Translations under genes and position numbers: made by a program | Part shown: one piece after another, positions 47,465 through 61,278 of the stretch | How positions within the stretch are numbered: the first letter of the stretch is position 1 | Layout: each line of letters starts with the position of its first letter | Notes under the pieces: model-generated | Told to the model about the DNA's origin: nothing | Database searches by the model: none | The model's input: the letters and a program-made list of their open reading frames with translations, nothing else | Origin: Naganishia liquefaciens | Taxonomy: Eukaryota > Basidiomycota > Tremellomycetes > Filobasidiales > Filobasidiaceae | Length of the DNA: 64,000 bases | NCBI GenBank assembly: GCA_013423385.1 | Contig: BLZA01000030.1 | Location: 124,001 to 188,000, forward strand | Direction: 5' to 3'

Positions 47465-47802
47465 GATGGTATGCGGCAAAGAGGTTAAGGCCGAACAGAT
47501 GAAATGCGCCGCCATGGCAAGTTGAAGAGAAACCGACGAGCTAGAAATCTATGTTTCGGAAGCAAGAGCGATCGAGCTGACATTGTTAATTAGGTAATCC
47601 CGATGACCACGTCACGCGGGCTGGCTGTTCACCCGGGCCGCCGGGACAAGCGACCCCGCAATGGATTGCATCTTCGGCCGACAGCGCAGCGGGACTGCAC
47701 GACGCTGCCTCACTATATTTGGAGAGTCCTCATCGGCTGGTCTGGGGTGTCTGGGGTGTCTGGGGTGTCTGCGCTGCATATTCCAAACATCGTATCAACA
47801 TC
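47465..47802. promoter_or_regulatory. divergent promoter region, NOB1 and LEU2
   Basis: 338 bp between divergent starts. It holds a possible LEU2 TATA element (CTATATTT near 47712, about 90 bp before the ATG), a GC-rich inverted-repeat patch near 47633-47644 and a 9-bp tandem repeat at 47741-47770. Confidence 0.5.
47741..47770 (+). repeat. 9-bp tandem repeat in the LEU2 leader
   Basis: Slightly over three perfect copies of TCTGGGGTG lie 33-62 bp before the LEU2 start, between the TATA-like element and the ATG, so probably in or next to the 5' UTR. Confidence 0.85.
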
Positions 47803-49260
<1,458 letters not shown>

Positions 49261-49754
49261 AGGTCTTCATTGTGTGAAGTAAGAAAAATACAAGTGGTTC
49301 TTGTACAATGACGCTTTCGAGCTGCGCCAGAGAGGAAAAAGATAGAAATCCGATAAGAGAAAGGGTTTACCTGACAGACCGTTGTGGCTCGATGAAAGTC
49401 ATACTCGAACTGCCTTGCCGCAACTACTTGCCTCCAAATCCTGAGTGAACTATCTTATTCCCTCGTCTATTGAAGTCAGCTTGGGACCGAATGCCAGTCA
49501 ACAGCAACGTTGTATACGGTATTGCGTGACTCTGTCGCTGGCGTCATACCGGCAAGCAAGTCGCTAAGCGAGAGTCTGCGAGACATGCGATCGGACTTGG
49601 TTGACTCGACGAGCGAACTCCTCCTCTTCACGATCTTGTGAGGCTCTTCGTTCGCTCTGAAGCGGCTATTCATCCCACCCTTGCTGATAGCGTCAACTCG
49701 AAATTCTCAGGGCAACTGGGCCTCAAAACCTAGTGAGGAGAGTCGGAGACGCCC
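49261..49754. other. intergenic region between LEU2 and ATM1
   Basis: About 490 bp with no supported exon. It should contain the LEU2 terminator and the ATM1 promoter. Confidence 0.4.
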
Positions 49755-52607
49755 ATGGTATTCGCAGTGCGCCGCGCCAGCTCGCGCTTGGTCGCGACCG
49801 GCCTGGGCTTATCATTACGCCCGGTTTCCCAGTCGACTGCGTCCTGGAAAGGACTAGTAGGCTCGGCGACTACGCAATATCGGAATGCCGCTCGGCTTGA
49901 CTGCTCGTGTTTCGCCTCGCGCCGGACATATCGACATCTTGCCAACTCGGATCAGACGAATAGCCCATCGCAAAACTCAACCAGGTCAGCCTCATCGAAG
50001 CCCGAATCAGTAACGGCTGCAGCTGTGAATGCGAACAAACCGTCAACAACGGCGTCAACGTCGGTGGTGCTGGAAGAAGCGAAAAAGGTCTCTGATAAAG
50101 AGCAGCGGTTGACGGATTGGGCTATTGTCAGGAAGTTGGCGGGAAATATCTGGCCTTCTGGCCCGGGCAGCACGGAGATCAAAATTCGGGTCGTCGGAGC
50201 TCTCGGATTGCTTGTAGCGGGAAAGGTAAAGCTTAGGCGAGATGTCCGTTGTTTGACTTCGACTAAATTAGGGAGTCCTACCCACCAGATTCTCAATGTT
50301 CAAGTGCCGTTCTTCTTCAAGCAGATCGTCGACGCAATGAATGTCGAGATCACAGCATCATCAACGGTTTGGCTCCTCGCTGGATCTGCCATTGCCGGGT
50401 GTAAGACAGAACCTGGTCGCGCGATCTGTCCCTATTTGGCTGATGTCCGTCTCTCTTTCAAAGACGGTGCCGCTCGAATTTGTGCAACCCTCTTTTCGGA
50501 ACTTCGAAGTGCCATCTTTGCATCAGTCGCTCAACGAGCGATTCGTCAGGTCGCACGCAACACCTTTTCACATCTTTTGTCTATGGACATGGGATTCCAC
50601 CTGACCAGGCAGACCGGTGGTCTGATGCGAGCAATTGACAGGGGTACCAAGTGAGTATCCCGATGCATGGCGGCGAAAGACGCATTTGTGGGTGGACTTT
50701 CGTCACAGCTTTACTGACGAGATTAATGCACGAGATTTCAGGGGTATCAGCTTCTTGCTCTCTTCGATTGTCTTTCACATAATCCCGACGGCGCTGGAAG
50801 TCAGCATGGTCTGTGGTATCCTGGTATGTTTGCAGGGTGTAGATCCCTCTTCGGCGGCTGACCGCGAGTCGCAATACCAGAGTTACAAATTCGGTTGGGA
50901 TTTCGCGGCTGTCACTGCTTTGACGATGATTGCGTATTCATGGTTCACGATCAAGACAACAGCCTGGAGGTGTGTGAGGGCTTGCAGGCTGAGCTATTCG
51001 AAAAACATTGACGGGATGTCCTTTCAGAACTCAATTCAGAAAGGAGGCTAACGCGGCTGATAACAAGGGAGCGTCCAAGGCTGTCGATTCATTGATCAAT
51101 TACGAGGCCGTAAAGGTGCGTAGAGTCGGCCAAGCTCCTCACAGCGCGGGAAGGCTGATCTTGTCGCGTGTCGTTAGCACTTTAATAACGAAAAGTTTGA
51201 AGTCAAGCAGTTCGACGACACGCTTAAAACCTACGAGAAAGCATCTGTCAAGATCGCCACTTCGTTGGCATTTCTGAATTCCGGGCAGAACTTCATCTTC
51301 TCCAGTGCTCTGACAATGATGATGTTCTTGGCTGCCCAAGGAATCATCAAAGGTACGAGGCGGTGAAGTGTATGACGTGCTCGTCTGTCTAATGCCGGTT
51401 GACCACAGGCACTATGACGGTCGGCGATTTGGTCATGGTCAACCAGCTCGTTTTCCAATTAAGCTTGCCGCTGAACTTCCTAGGAACGGTTTATCGAGAA
51501 TTGAGGCAGAGTCTGATTGACATGGAAGTCATGTTCAGCTTGCAGGGCGCGAAGGCTGTCATCAGCGTGAGTACATGACCTCTGCCTCAAGGCCCTTGAT
51601 ACTGATACGTTTTTTCCGTAGGATGCTCCGACTGCAAAGCCGTTGCGCCTCAAAGGCGGGGAGATCAAGTTTGAAAACGTCAGCTTTGGCTACCATCCCG
51701 GGCGACCGATTTTCAAGAACCTCAGCTTTACCATTCCGGCCGGAAAGAAGGTTGCCATAGTGGGGCCCTCCGGTTGTGGTAAATCGACCGTATTCCGACT
51801 ATTATTCCGATTCTACGACTCGCAGAGCGGTCGAATCCTGATTGACGGCCAGGACATCAAGGACGTTCAGCTCGAGTCTTTACGAAAAACGATCGGTGTT
51901 GTGCCGCAGGATACGCCCCTGTTCCACGCCGACATCATGCACAATATCCGTTATGGCAGACTTGATGCCACCGACGAGGAAGTCGTCGCAGCTGCCCAGC
52001 GAGCGCAGGTCGACAAGACGATACAAAGCCTTCCGGATAAATATCAAACAAAGGTCGGAGAACGGGGTCTCATGGTCTCTGGTGGCGAGAAACAACGTAT
52101 GGCGGTGGCCAGATTGCTTCTGAAAGACCCGCCTATCCTATTTTTCGATGAAGCGGTAAGTCTTGATCTATCAGAGAAAGCATGTGGCGCACTCATTCCT
52201 CTGCCAATCAAACCAGACCTCTGCGTTGGATGTGTATACCGAAACAGAGCTCATGAAGAACATTAACGCCACATTGCTTCATCGCGGACGGACCAGTGTC
52301 TTCATTGCACATCGGTAGGCTCGAGCAATCGGACAATTTCTGATGTGGAGGCTGACCCTCGCATCCGATCTCAGTCTCAGGACAATATCAGACTCCGGTC
52401 AGGACTTTCGTCGTCCTTCCGTACAGAATTCTCACTGAGACCTTTTCTCTCTGCACAGATCTTATCATCGTGCTGCGGGACGGACAGATGGCCGAACAAG
52501 GATCACACGAAGAGCTAATGAAGATAATGAATGGTGTTTACCAACACCTATGGAATGCACAACTGCATGACAACGCATCGACCGAAAGTTCAACGGATGC
52601 CAAGTAG
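49755..52607 (+). CDS. ATM1: ATM1, mitochondrial inner-membrane ABC half-transporter
   Basis: Twelve exons (49755..50225, 50289..50400, 50464..50650, 50742..50823, 50881..50969, 51028..51115, 51178..51352, 51409..51566, 51622..52155, 52217..52314, 52375..52397, 52459..52607) give 721 residues. An Arg/Ser-rich N-terminus fits a matrix-targeting sequence. The membrane domain includes [53 protein letters not shown] and [17 protein letters not shown]. The nucleotide-binding domain has Walker [10 protein letters not shown], signature [14 protein letters not shown] and Walker B ILFFDEA. Atm1 exports a glutathione-bound sulfur compound needed for cytosolic and nuclear Fe-S proteins. One exon is only 23 nt (52375..52397). 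The gene converges with KOG1, with 35 bp between stops. Confidence 0.96.
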
Positions 52608-52642
52608 CCAACGAATGAATGCGACGCCTTGGGCTTTAGGTG

Positions 52643-55600
52643 TCATCGCTCACTTCTCGCGGTGCGAATGACGATCTTTTTGCGCTCTGCCACCGCTAGG
52701 CGCGCCGCCTGAGGGTGAAACGTCATGCTGACCGGCCAATCGGCATACGCGTTAGCGGACATAAGAATACTCGCAAGCTCCACCGGGGCTGGGAAACCAA
52801 TTTTACGGATAGCCAACTCCGGTGCGGACCGACTATCTTCAGGTTGTAGTAGTCTAGGATTCATTCCAAGCTTTCATTTAGCAGGGAGGCGAAAACAATA
52901 TCAGAAAAAGTCGAATATGACGTACTGCGCGAACACTGAGGTAGAACTCATGGTTGCGGCGCCGAGGCCTCGCGTTGGGGTGTGTTGGTACCCAATACTC
53001 GAGCATATAGCCTGATTCGGTACTCTCAAGTCCCAGACGTTCAATGCGCCATCGACCCTATTGCGAAGTGCCAGTCTATCGTCAATTTAACTCTCTTTCT
53101 CAACTCAATCGCAAAATAATACACACCCTGTTGTCGCAATTTCTTGACTAGCCGTCAGGCAGCAGGCCAACACCCCTCCATCGTGCCCTTTGGTCCAGCG
53201 AGATACGCAGCGTTTGGTCGGCGATTGGCGCATGTCATACAAGGCGACAGTGCCATCTTCGAAGCCGAGCAGGCTTAGATTTCCTCGAGTCGCCTCGTAA
53301 TCCATACAATTCAGAGCGGTCGAGACACCGGTATTTATAACGGTTTTCATTCTTGCAGCACCGAGATCCCAAACTTGAAGACTATTCTCGGAACCAATCG
53401 CAACTCTGAACTCTGAATGCATTGCACTCCAAGAGGTGATGTAGCGTTCAGCGTCCTCGTATTTGCCAAGACGAAATCCCTGGACGATCCGTAACTCTTC
53501 CGATAGCCCTTCGTTTTCAAATCCTCTCATGATCCTGATGATCCCCTTATTGGATAGCTCGACAAGGTCGGTACCCGTTTTGCTTGGGTCCAAGAAATGC
53601 AGAGACCTATTTTTTTCTCCAGAAGGTAGAACTCGTTTTGCCAATGTCCTCTGTTCTCCATAGTCATAGAGGCTACTTCCATGTCAGTAAAACCCAAGAC
53701 AGGAACTCCTTTGACCGCTTACCGGTAACCTTTGGCATCATCAAAGGCTATGATCGATACGACTTCATGGAAACTGCGGAAGACGATTTCAGTCTCGTCG
53801 ACGGCTGGAAGTCGAAATCGCTGACTTACCATAACACCCGGGCCTTTTCTGATGGAATTTCGAGAACACTTTTCGTCCATGAGCTTGTAGCTTTGCTGCC
53901 TAGTTCGTACGCAGCAACCTGTGCACTGAGATGTTGGCTCTTGCCAGCCTCCGGCGATCCTTGCGTTTCATTATCGGCCCACTGGAAGAGAAAGTTATGC
54001 ATCAGCTTGAGCCCTGGAATTGGGGAACAACATGTTCGAGAAATTGCGCATACGGCTAGTCGCGGCTCGTGGAAATAGCCTTCTTGCTTTTGTCTCCAGG
54101 CCAGAATGTGGGATGCTAGTGGACGTTGCTTGGAAGGCGAAAACTGATCAGCTGACAGAATGTTAGATTTCTGCTATACGGCGAAGCCATTTTCAGCTTC
54201 TGTGCCAGGTCGGTTGAATCGTGCTTACAAATTGTGCTTGGTCGGCTTCTGATTCTGTCGACTGTTCTGGCGGAAGGTGGGCATAGAAAGAATGCCATAG
54301 CGGGCAATTCCGAATCCTCGAATCCTTGAATGTGCGGATCACGAAGTCTCCAACAGTTTCCTTGAGATGCCTCAGCGGATCATTACTGCCTCTGGCCAAT
54401 GTATTTAGTATTCGTGAGACGGGACTGTCCGATGATTCCCGCTCAAGCACTTCAGGCGGTGCTGCCTGTCGTCCAATCTGCCTCATTACCATGTCCTGAT
54501 GACGGGACACCCATTCCATGGCGAGGCCAAATGCCGTGGTTCTCACATGGTAGGAAGCATCTTCGGCCGCTTGATGGATATACTCGGCGAGAAGAACTAG
54601 TCCCTCGACGTCTTCCTTTCCCTTGCTCTCCTGTGTCTCCATGCTTGGATCATACCACTGCCAAATGGCAAATGCCGCCGCTATCCTGACATTTTGTGTG
54701 CCATCGATGAGTGCCAACTCGCGAATCTTACTCTTGCTAGCGGAGTCTCCTGAAGGACAACACGCTAAAGCGAGAATAGCCCAAGTACGCGCAAGGCTGT
54801 CCTCGGCGCTCAGCCCAATGCTGAAGATCTGCTTCCACTGCAACTGATCGCCATCCGGAGGGAACCAGTCAGTCTCCCGAATTGCCTTGGTGTACACATA
54901 TAGTATACCCGCGAAGATGTCTGAGGAAATGTTTATCGAGCCACCGGATACGGGTTGTGAAAAAAAGTCGCATAACAGGTCTATCGGAAGTTTATCGAGC
55001 GGGAGATCTTGCCTAATCAACAGATTCGGTCCTCCTTTACTCAGCATCAGTCTTTGAAGCAGAAAAATCGCGACTGATGCTTCATGTGTCGACTGCCAGT
55101 TCAATATTGTGGGCAGAATTTCGGTGATACCACATCGAAGAGCCCATTGGATAGGTGCTGATCCTCCAATATCGAGATATCTCTGAGGTGAAGTCAGTCA
55201 CTTTCACGGAGGCATGTCAGAGAGAGAGCGAGCATACAGCAAGAAGATTCAGGGCCCATGTACGATATCTGCCCCTTTCACAGGCAGAGAGCACAATCGG
55301 AAGGGAATTTGCACATAGCTTGCTGGCGCATTCGCGCTCGGTCTCACTCATGTCGGAGTTGGCGAAGAGTGACAATTGCCCCGCGATGGATTGCAGGAGT
55401 TCTTGAAGCAAGATCGGCGAGCGGTACACGTACGGTTCGCCCTCAATAGGAGTTTCAAGCGGTACTTGGGACAAAAAATCCTCCAATGCAGTATCCCAGA
55501 CTTGCCATAAAGCGTGTAGGTGTGTAGACGGAATGTCGGGATACGATACTGGAGTGCAATCGAAATCCCTCAGAACACGTTGTCTGTCCTCGAGAGTGTG

Positions 55601-56984
55601 GTTTCAGCTCTAGCTTTTCTCATGAACGATTCGGAACTTACGCCAATATGTATCCTCTTGACAGATCGCGTAAAGTGTCGCTGGTGCGGAACAGGATTTG
55701 AAATGTCTCGACCGACAGACTTTGCGAGGCAATCGTATCAACTATATTCAAGAAAAGCCAATTAAGATCCCCTCTAGGCTAGCAGGCGTTGGTATCGAGA
55801 TCAGGAGATATTCGCTTCTCCTCCGAGATTGCTTTCAGCTTACCGAGTCGCGATCTTGTAAGTCGCCAGGTATCGCTTCTAAGACTTGCATTTCACACAG
55901 TACTCCGGCTTTCTTGTGATCACCGAGGGGGCCCAGGCGTAGGCTATCGAGCAGAACGTGATATCTGAGAGCCATGGCCAGCGGCTTGGTCAAACAAGCA
56001 GTAAAGACATCCCTGCGTACGAGCACAAGTCGATTAGAGCGTATTCAAGCTTGATTCTCCCCACAGCGCTTACCGAGGCAGGTTATCCACAATCGGTAAC
56101 AGTTGATCGGTGGCACATGCCCCGAAGTGGATGTCATACGCCGTGTGACTGAGTTGAGAGGGTATTCCTGCCGGCAGACAGGCCGATTTCTCTCGATTTT
56201 CGGAGTCTCTTCGCTTTCCGTGTTCCACGGCCGAGTCTATCACTCGTCCTGCATTGTCGCAATCCCAAATGTAGACGGTACCGGCTTGAGCGGCGTCCAC
56301 CAAGCTGGAAACGAAGACAGGGTTATACGTAGTCGGAGTGACGGGAAAGTCGGTATCATAAACCCAAATCTCCCCTTGACTGGTCGGTGCGAGCGTTCCA
56401 TGATCATTGTACAAGAGCAAGATCTGTTCATGAGGCGAAGCACGACGAGCACGTTGCAGAGCAGCAATCATCGTCTCTTGTCTTGGATCTGGTAAAGCCA
56501 TGATCGACATGTCCTGTTTACACCGAAGATTTTTGAATTGCTTGGCCAGCTCCGATATGATCTTTCGCATAGCACGTTCGTGATGCCTCGTCGTTGGATC
56601 GAAGAAAGCCTCCTCCATCTTCGCTTTGTCTCCCTGACCGTTATTGCCGAGGTTCAGACACACAGCTAATATCGTCTGTCGGAGATCCACTTGCAACCGT
56701 TTCACTGGATAAAGATCTGCTCAGAAACGACCACATCATAGAATATCAAGCCGCCTACCATCCGTTGCTGAGGCATTCAGCTGGTGTTCTTTGACCGAAG
56801 GCGAGGAGATCTTGAGGGCATGATCCATCTTGAGATGCCCGACAGGACAGTCTCCAAAACCGACGGTCCTTTCATCTCTCTTCCAGCGCAAGCTTCCAAC
56901 CTGATACGCTTCCACGAACGACATTGCTTGTTCGACGTCAAACCGTGCTGATTCACTCGTCTGCGCTTGGTGGATGAAAACCAT
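52643..56984 (-). CDS. KOG1: KOG1/Raptor, TORC1 scaffold, divergent form
   Basis: Twelve exons (56759..56984, 56074..56704, 55844..56012, 55642..55778, 55238..55583, 54229..55182, 54054..54143, 53830..53981, 53723..53773, 53127..53672, 52926..53057, 52643..52853) give 1,214 residues. The N-terminal caspase-like RNC domain (RQTILAVCLNLGNNG, LLLYNDHGTLAPTSQGEIW, YIWDCDNAGRVIDSA) is followed by helical repeats (DVFTACLTKPLAMALRY, RTWALNLLARYLDIGG, ARTWAILALACCPSGD) and a C-terminal WD40 propeller (GVDGALNVWDLRV, WPVSMTFHPQAARLAVAE). Raptor recruits substrates to TOR. The motif usually HYNGHGVP reads LYNDHGTL here, so the RNC domain is atypical. The 54144..54228 intron was chosen over a 29-nt alternative because it has a CTAAC branch site. 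The start at 56984 is the first ATG in frame. Confidence 0.87.
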
Positions 56985-57160
56985 GTTCGCAAGCCACGTT
57001 CAAAGCGGGGATCCACAATGGTTGCATCAACCGAAATACCCCATTCATATAGCTCAATCACGGAAGACAGAGGGAGGTAATCCGTTACAAATAGTTCCTT
57101 TGTTGACTGCCAGGTGTCTCGTATAATTATTCATGCCTTTGAGGCTGTACAGCGGAAGGA

Positions 57161-60100
57161 TTAAAAGCCAATTGTGCGCTTCTTGCCCAATGACCTTCTG
57201 AATGATAGCGGGTTGCGATTGCCGAAAGGACCTTGAACGAGCTGAGTCGACGCAAAGTCCTGTGTCTGGCTTTCAGTCTCTGTCTCGAAGTGGACTTGAG
57301 ACTGATGTTTGAGCGGTGGCAGAGAAGCTCCTGCCGAGTTGGACGGCACGTAAGGGTTTTGCAAAGATGAAGCTATCGTTGCAGGCATTGTTAGAGAATG
57401 TTGTTTGGCAGCGTAGAATCGGGGACGCGTGACGTCAGGGTTGAAACTCGTTTCTTGGGTCGACTCCGGCGAAAAGTCACGGTAATTAGATAATCCAGGC
57501 CAAGCGTAGGTTGAAGGATCGCTGCCAAATTGCCACTGGCCAAGCAGAGACTTGATAGTTGACGTTCCAGGTGCGAACAACTCTTTCCTGCAGATCGGCT
57601 CCAAATATTCTGTGGGATGAAGACTTGCAGACTTAGAGCTGACGCTCAATTTGGAAAGATTCTCGCTGATTTGGTCGTTTTCGCCATCACCACGGGTTGA
57701 TTTCCGATTATACCAAGCGGTCGTCGCCGATAGATGCAGGTCACAGAGCAGCTGTACGGAGGACATCGCGAGTGCTGCCTCAACATCCTGAGTATGATCA
57801 CATCGCCCGTATGCAGCGCTCGCCGGGAGATACCTCTCGAGAAGTCGCTCCTGGGTATCGTTTGCGTTCGGTGCGAGTTCTTCATCACCGTCGACACTGC
57901 GTACAGCCTCGTTGAGCTCGACTTTCTGCAAATTTGCTCGATGCAGTAAAGAGGTAGACTGATGCATTAGGTCATCAAGCTGCATTCCTTCGGCTTCAGT
58001 GCCGCTGAGCAGGCCCAGCGAGTATGCTTTCAGTGCATCTGGCGTTTCTTGACCTTCAGTTGAGACTTCGCAAGAGATGGCCAGTAATTCATGTCTGGCG
58101 TTTCTCGTCAACCTGTTGCACTCGCATTAAGGGAATTTCCTAAACGTACAGGGTGAGGACGCCAGTGGACGGCAGCTGCTCCGTGTCATTGAGTAGGTTG
58201 CGAAGTGAAGCAAGGGAAACATGCGGTAGTTCCTCTTGTCCGCTTTGCGAGAGGCCTAGCGTTGAACACCGCTGATGTGAGCCTGCCGATGTATTGTACG
58301 ACGTTTTTATCGGTACTGACTATTCCACAGATCACGTGTCCTGATACGCTGGCAAGTGAAAGGAGCCTGCTCATCATCCTCTTGGACTTCGGGCAAAGGA
58401 TAGTTGTCCTCATCCGCATCCATGTCCTCGTCTACTCCAACATCCTCAGCATCCTTGAGGCCCGAATCGGTCGGTATGACAACCGGTCGCGAGACAAGTT
58501 CTCGTGGATGGAAACCCTTGAAGTTTACCGGAGACTCCGCGAATCCATTATTCTGCCTTGACGCTATTGCGCCAACAATGACTGGCTCTTCGAAGAGTCG
58601 GCAAGACAGCTGACCATCCGCTTTCAAATCGAAGAGCAAGGACAAGGCGTTTGGATCGTCCTTGAGACTGAGGGAGGCATACCCGATTCGAAAGGAGGAA
58701 GGCGATAAAGATGTCAGGACGCTGGCGTTCGCGGGAGGGTCGGAGACCAGACAGTCGTAAGGATCGCTGATAGATCTGATACCTAGTATAGTCTCGAGAA
58801 CATGGAAGAACGTCGCCTTGGGATTGCTGCTATTACGCAGAAGGAAAGCGGAGCCTGGAAGACGGGTTGACAGACGAGGACATGGACTAAAGGCCAGTTT
58901 TGCCCAAACACAAGTAGCTCACCATTTTCGGACGCGATGGACTCTACATGCAGATTTTCTCCCTTACGCCCATGCATCCAGGAAAGAGCGACTTGGCCAT
59001 CATGCGCATCCAGCCACATGACCATCTCTGTCGTGCTGAGTACCATGTATTCTGCCTCCCGAGCGTTTGCGGTGCGATCTATGGACGTGAAGAGTGACGT
59101 TGTTCGTGACATGTCTATGAGATTTAGAACGAGCTGGGCTGGATTCTGATGCGTAAATTGATGAGTTGCGGTCGCCAGGAGCCTGCATGCTCCGGACCAA
59201 CCTGCAGATCCAGAAACCACAAATGGTTGGCATTAAGGAAGATCACTGTGCCCTCCCGGGTACCCCAAACAGCTCGATAAAAGCGAGGCGCGACGTCGAA
59301 GCGTGTTGAATCGGGGATCGTAAAGATACGGGATCTGTTGGGACATGAATGGCTGCTTCTCCGGAAAGGCGATAGCGACCTACAGTTTACCCTCATGTAT
59401 GTACCCCTCAGGATATGAGGCCCGTCGCACCATGCTCCATCGATAAAGAGTTCCAGTATCAGTCGCTATGAGGCACTGCTGAAAATGTGTAGGATGCATG
59501 CAAACATCGACTGCCTGGGCGCCATCTAAGCCATCCGTATCGACGATACTGAGCAGGTCCACTTGGACTTCTCGGTTGGATTTCGGATATGGGAAAACGG
59601 ATGTATTGTTCGGAGTCATGAGCAGGTAATAAACCAGCGTTTCTGTTCTGACCGCGAGGCATATGTAGGCTGCCCACGCGGACACCAAATTAGCGCCCTT
59701 CCAGCTTCTGATGGGAATCACATACGGTATCGTGATCGTCGCCTGTTGGAAACGGAGATTTGCAGTATACGATCTCGACACAGAAAACTGGCTTCGGGTG
59801 ACGGAACAAAGGCTGGCATTTTATACGCCCGCTTCAAAGTCTTCGGATAGGTGCGGAAGGGTGAAATGTCTGCGTGGGGATCTACGGTCACTGCCTTCTG
59901 TTTGGTAACGGCAAAGAAGACTCTGCTTACTCAGTTCATTGCCTTTCTCACCCATCGCGAATGCCAGAAAATGCAAGGTGTGCGTTTCGAACCCGTAGAC
60001 AGCGGAATCCACAGCGACTTCGTATTCGATCGTGGCCATAGCGTTCCGATTGTCACCAAGACGTAGGCGAGAATGTCTCTCCGTAATAGACTCAACAATC

Positions 60101-60900
60101 CCCTGCCGTAGGTCATCGGTCGGCGGTGCACTAGACGTCGGAATAGAAGCTGGGAATTGTTGCCCGGGAGGAACCGGATCATTGTCATCGCGCTCAGAGA
60201 CGGTAGATAGTTCAGCTGGGCCAGGATCCTCATCGCGCTCCGGATTCGCGTCTTCCTTTGTCAGAGCCTCCTCATCGCTATACTTTTCATTCACCTCCTT
60301 CGACAGCGGCATCGCTGGCGGCTGAGGCAATTGGAACCTTCGTCTTTGGGGTGAAATGCCGCGAGAACGAGAATGTACGACCTTCTCGTGAAGACGTTCG
60401 GAGTGCATTAGTAACTAGTGCTTGTCGATTAGATGTGTACCGACCGGTATTGAATTCCTCATCTCTTCAGCATCGTTCACGAAAATAGTGGGCGGAAAGA
60501 ATTCCGCAGACTCTTCACCCACATGCAGTCGATTCGCTTCGAACAAAAGCAGTAAGGTTGCGACGCCCCGGTGATCTTTCCCTCAAACATCCTTACCTAT
60601 TTCGAGCGTATTGGCAGATTGCCAGTTCCACCTCTTCCGTGGAGCATCCTGTCCTCTCCGTCGACGTGGTCTGGGATCATCGTCTTCTTCCGCACGAATG
60701 GCTTTGAGGGAAGTCGCTCCCCGAGATCCGGCCTGCAAAGTTACTCCGCTTGGTACGAATGGAAACCACTCTCGTAGCCTTCGAGCCTCCTCTTGTTGTC
60801 CTTCCGTATACCGGTTCTGCCCTTCCTTGCGAGGTCGACCTTTCAGTGACTGCTTTTTGAAGCCGATAGAGTCGGCATGAACGGGTTCCGGCCACTCCAT
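57161..60900 (-). CDS. RRN6: RRN6-like RNA polymerase I core factor subunit (TAF1C family)
   Basis: Nine exons (60597..60900, 60445..60536, 59827..60384, 59405..59742, 59202..59334, 58923..59145, 58321..58854, 58150..58255, 57161..58094) give 1,073 residues. The N-terminal half looks like a beta-propeller with short WD-like strands (CMHPTHFQQCLIATDTGTLY, TREGTVIFLNANHLWFLDLQ, STTEMVMWLDAHDGQV). A helical region follows, then a Ser/Gln tail ending QGPFGNR ... KKRTIGF, the usual Rrn6-type terminus with a Lys/Arg cluster and final GF. Rrn6 joins Rrn7 and Rrn11 in the core factor that places Pol I on rDNA promoters. Two acceptors are uncertain: 59742 could be 59787, and 58094 could be 58112; all keep frame. 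The family call rests on overall layout and the C-terminal motif. Confidence 0.75.
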
Positions 60901-61278
60901 CACTCAAACAGGCCCACGTCGCCCGTTGCTGCTCTTTCTGGGAGCGATTTGTTTTAACGAGACCACGTTGTCGACCCTCCGGAAACGGACAGACAGGAGC
61001 TGTTGAGGCTGTAGATATAAAGCCAAGCTCGGGTACCGCTGGACAAGCTGTACGTCGACTAAAACTTTGTTTACGATGTGGCCGATCACTGCAGCTTCGG
61101 TCCTATCCATGCATATGTTCTCTTTCGTCATTGCGCATTCCTCACAACCCAATCAGCCCCATCGCTTGATGCCTCGACATCTATTGTTCTACGAGTCTAT
61201 TCCGCACAGCGATATACCTGGAGCCGTCGGATTCATGTTCATTGGGAAAATTGCTGTCTCTCTGATATCTTCGACAGA
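60901..61278. promoter_or_regulatory. divergent promoter region, RRN6 and the PAP2 gene
   Basis: 378 bp between divergent starts. Open frames near 61067-61350 on the + strand are not supported by splice phase with the PAP2 exons. No specific element is recognised. Confidence 0.42.

Noticed and set aside
47633-47644. Leu3-type binding site in the LEU2 promoter
   Set aside because: The CCG...CGG halves are six bases apart; Leu3 sites are known with a four-base gap, so the match is not good enough.
54157-54228. A 29-nt intron (54200..54228) followed by a short exon in KOG1
   Set aside because: It fits phase, but an 85-nt intron (54144..54228) with a CTAAC branch site fits equally well and matches normal intron sizes.
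60537-60596. In-frame TGA in RRN6 suggesting stop read-through or a 15-21 nt intron
   Set aside because: A 60-nt intron with a normal GTAAGG donor removes the stop and keeps frame.
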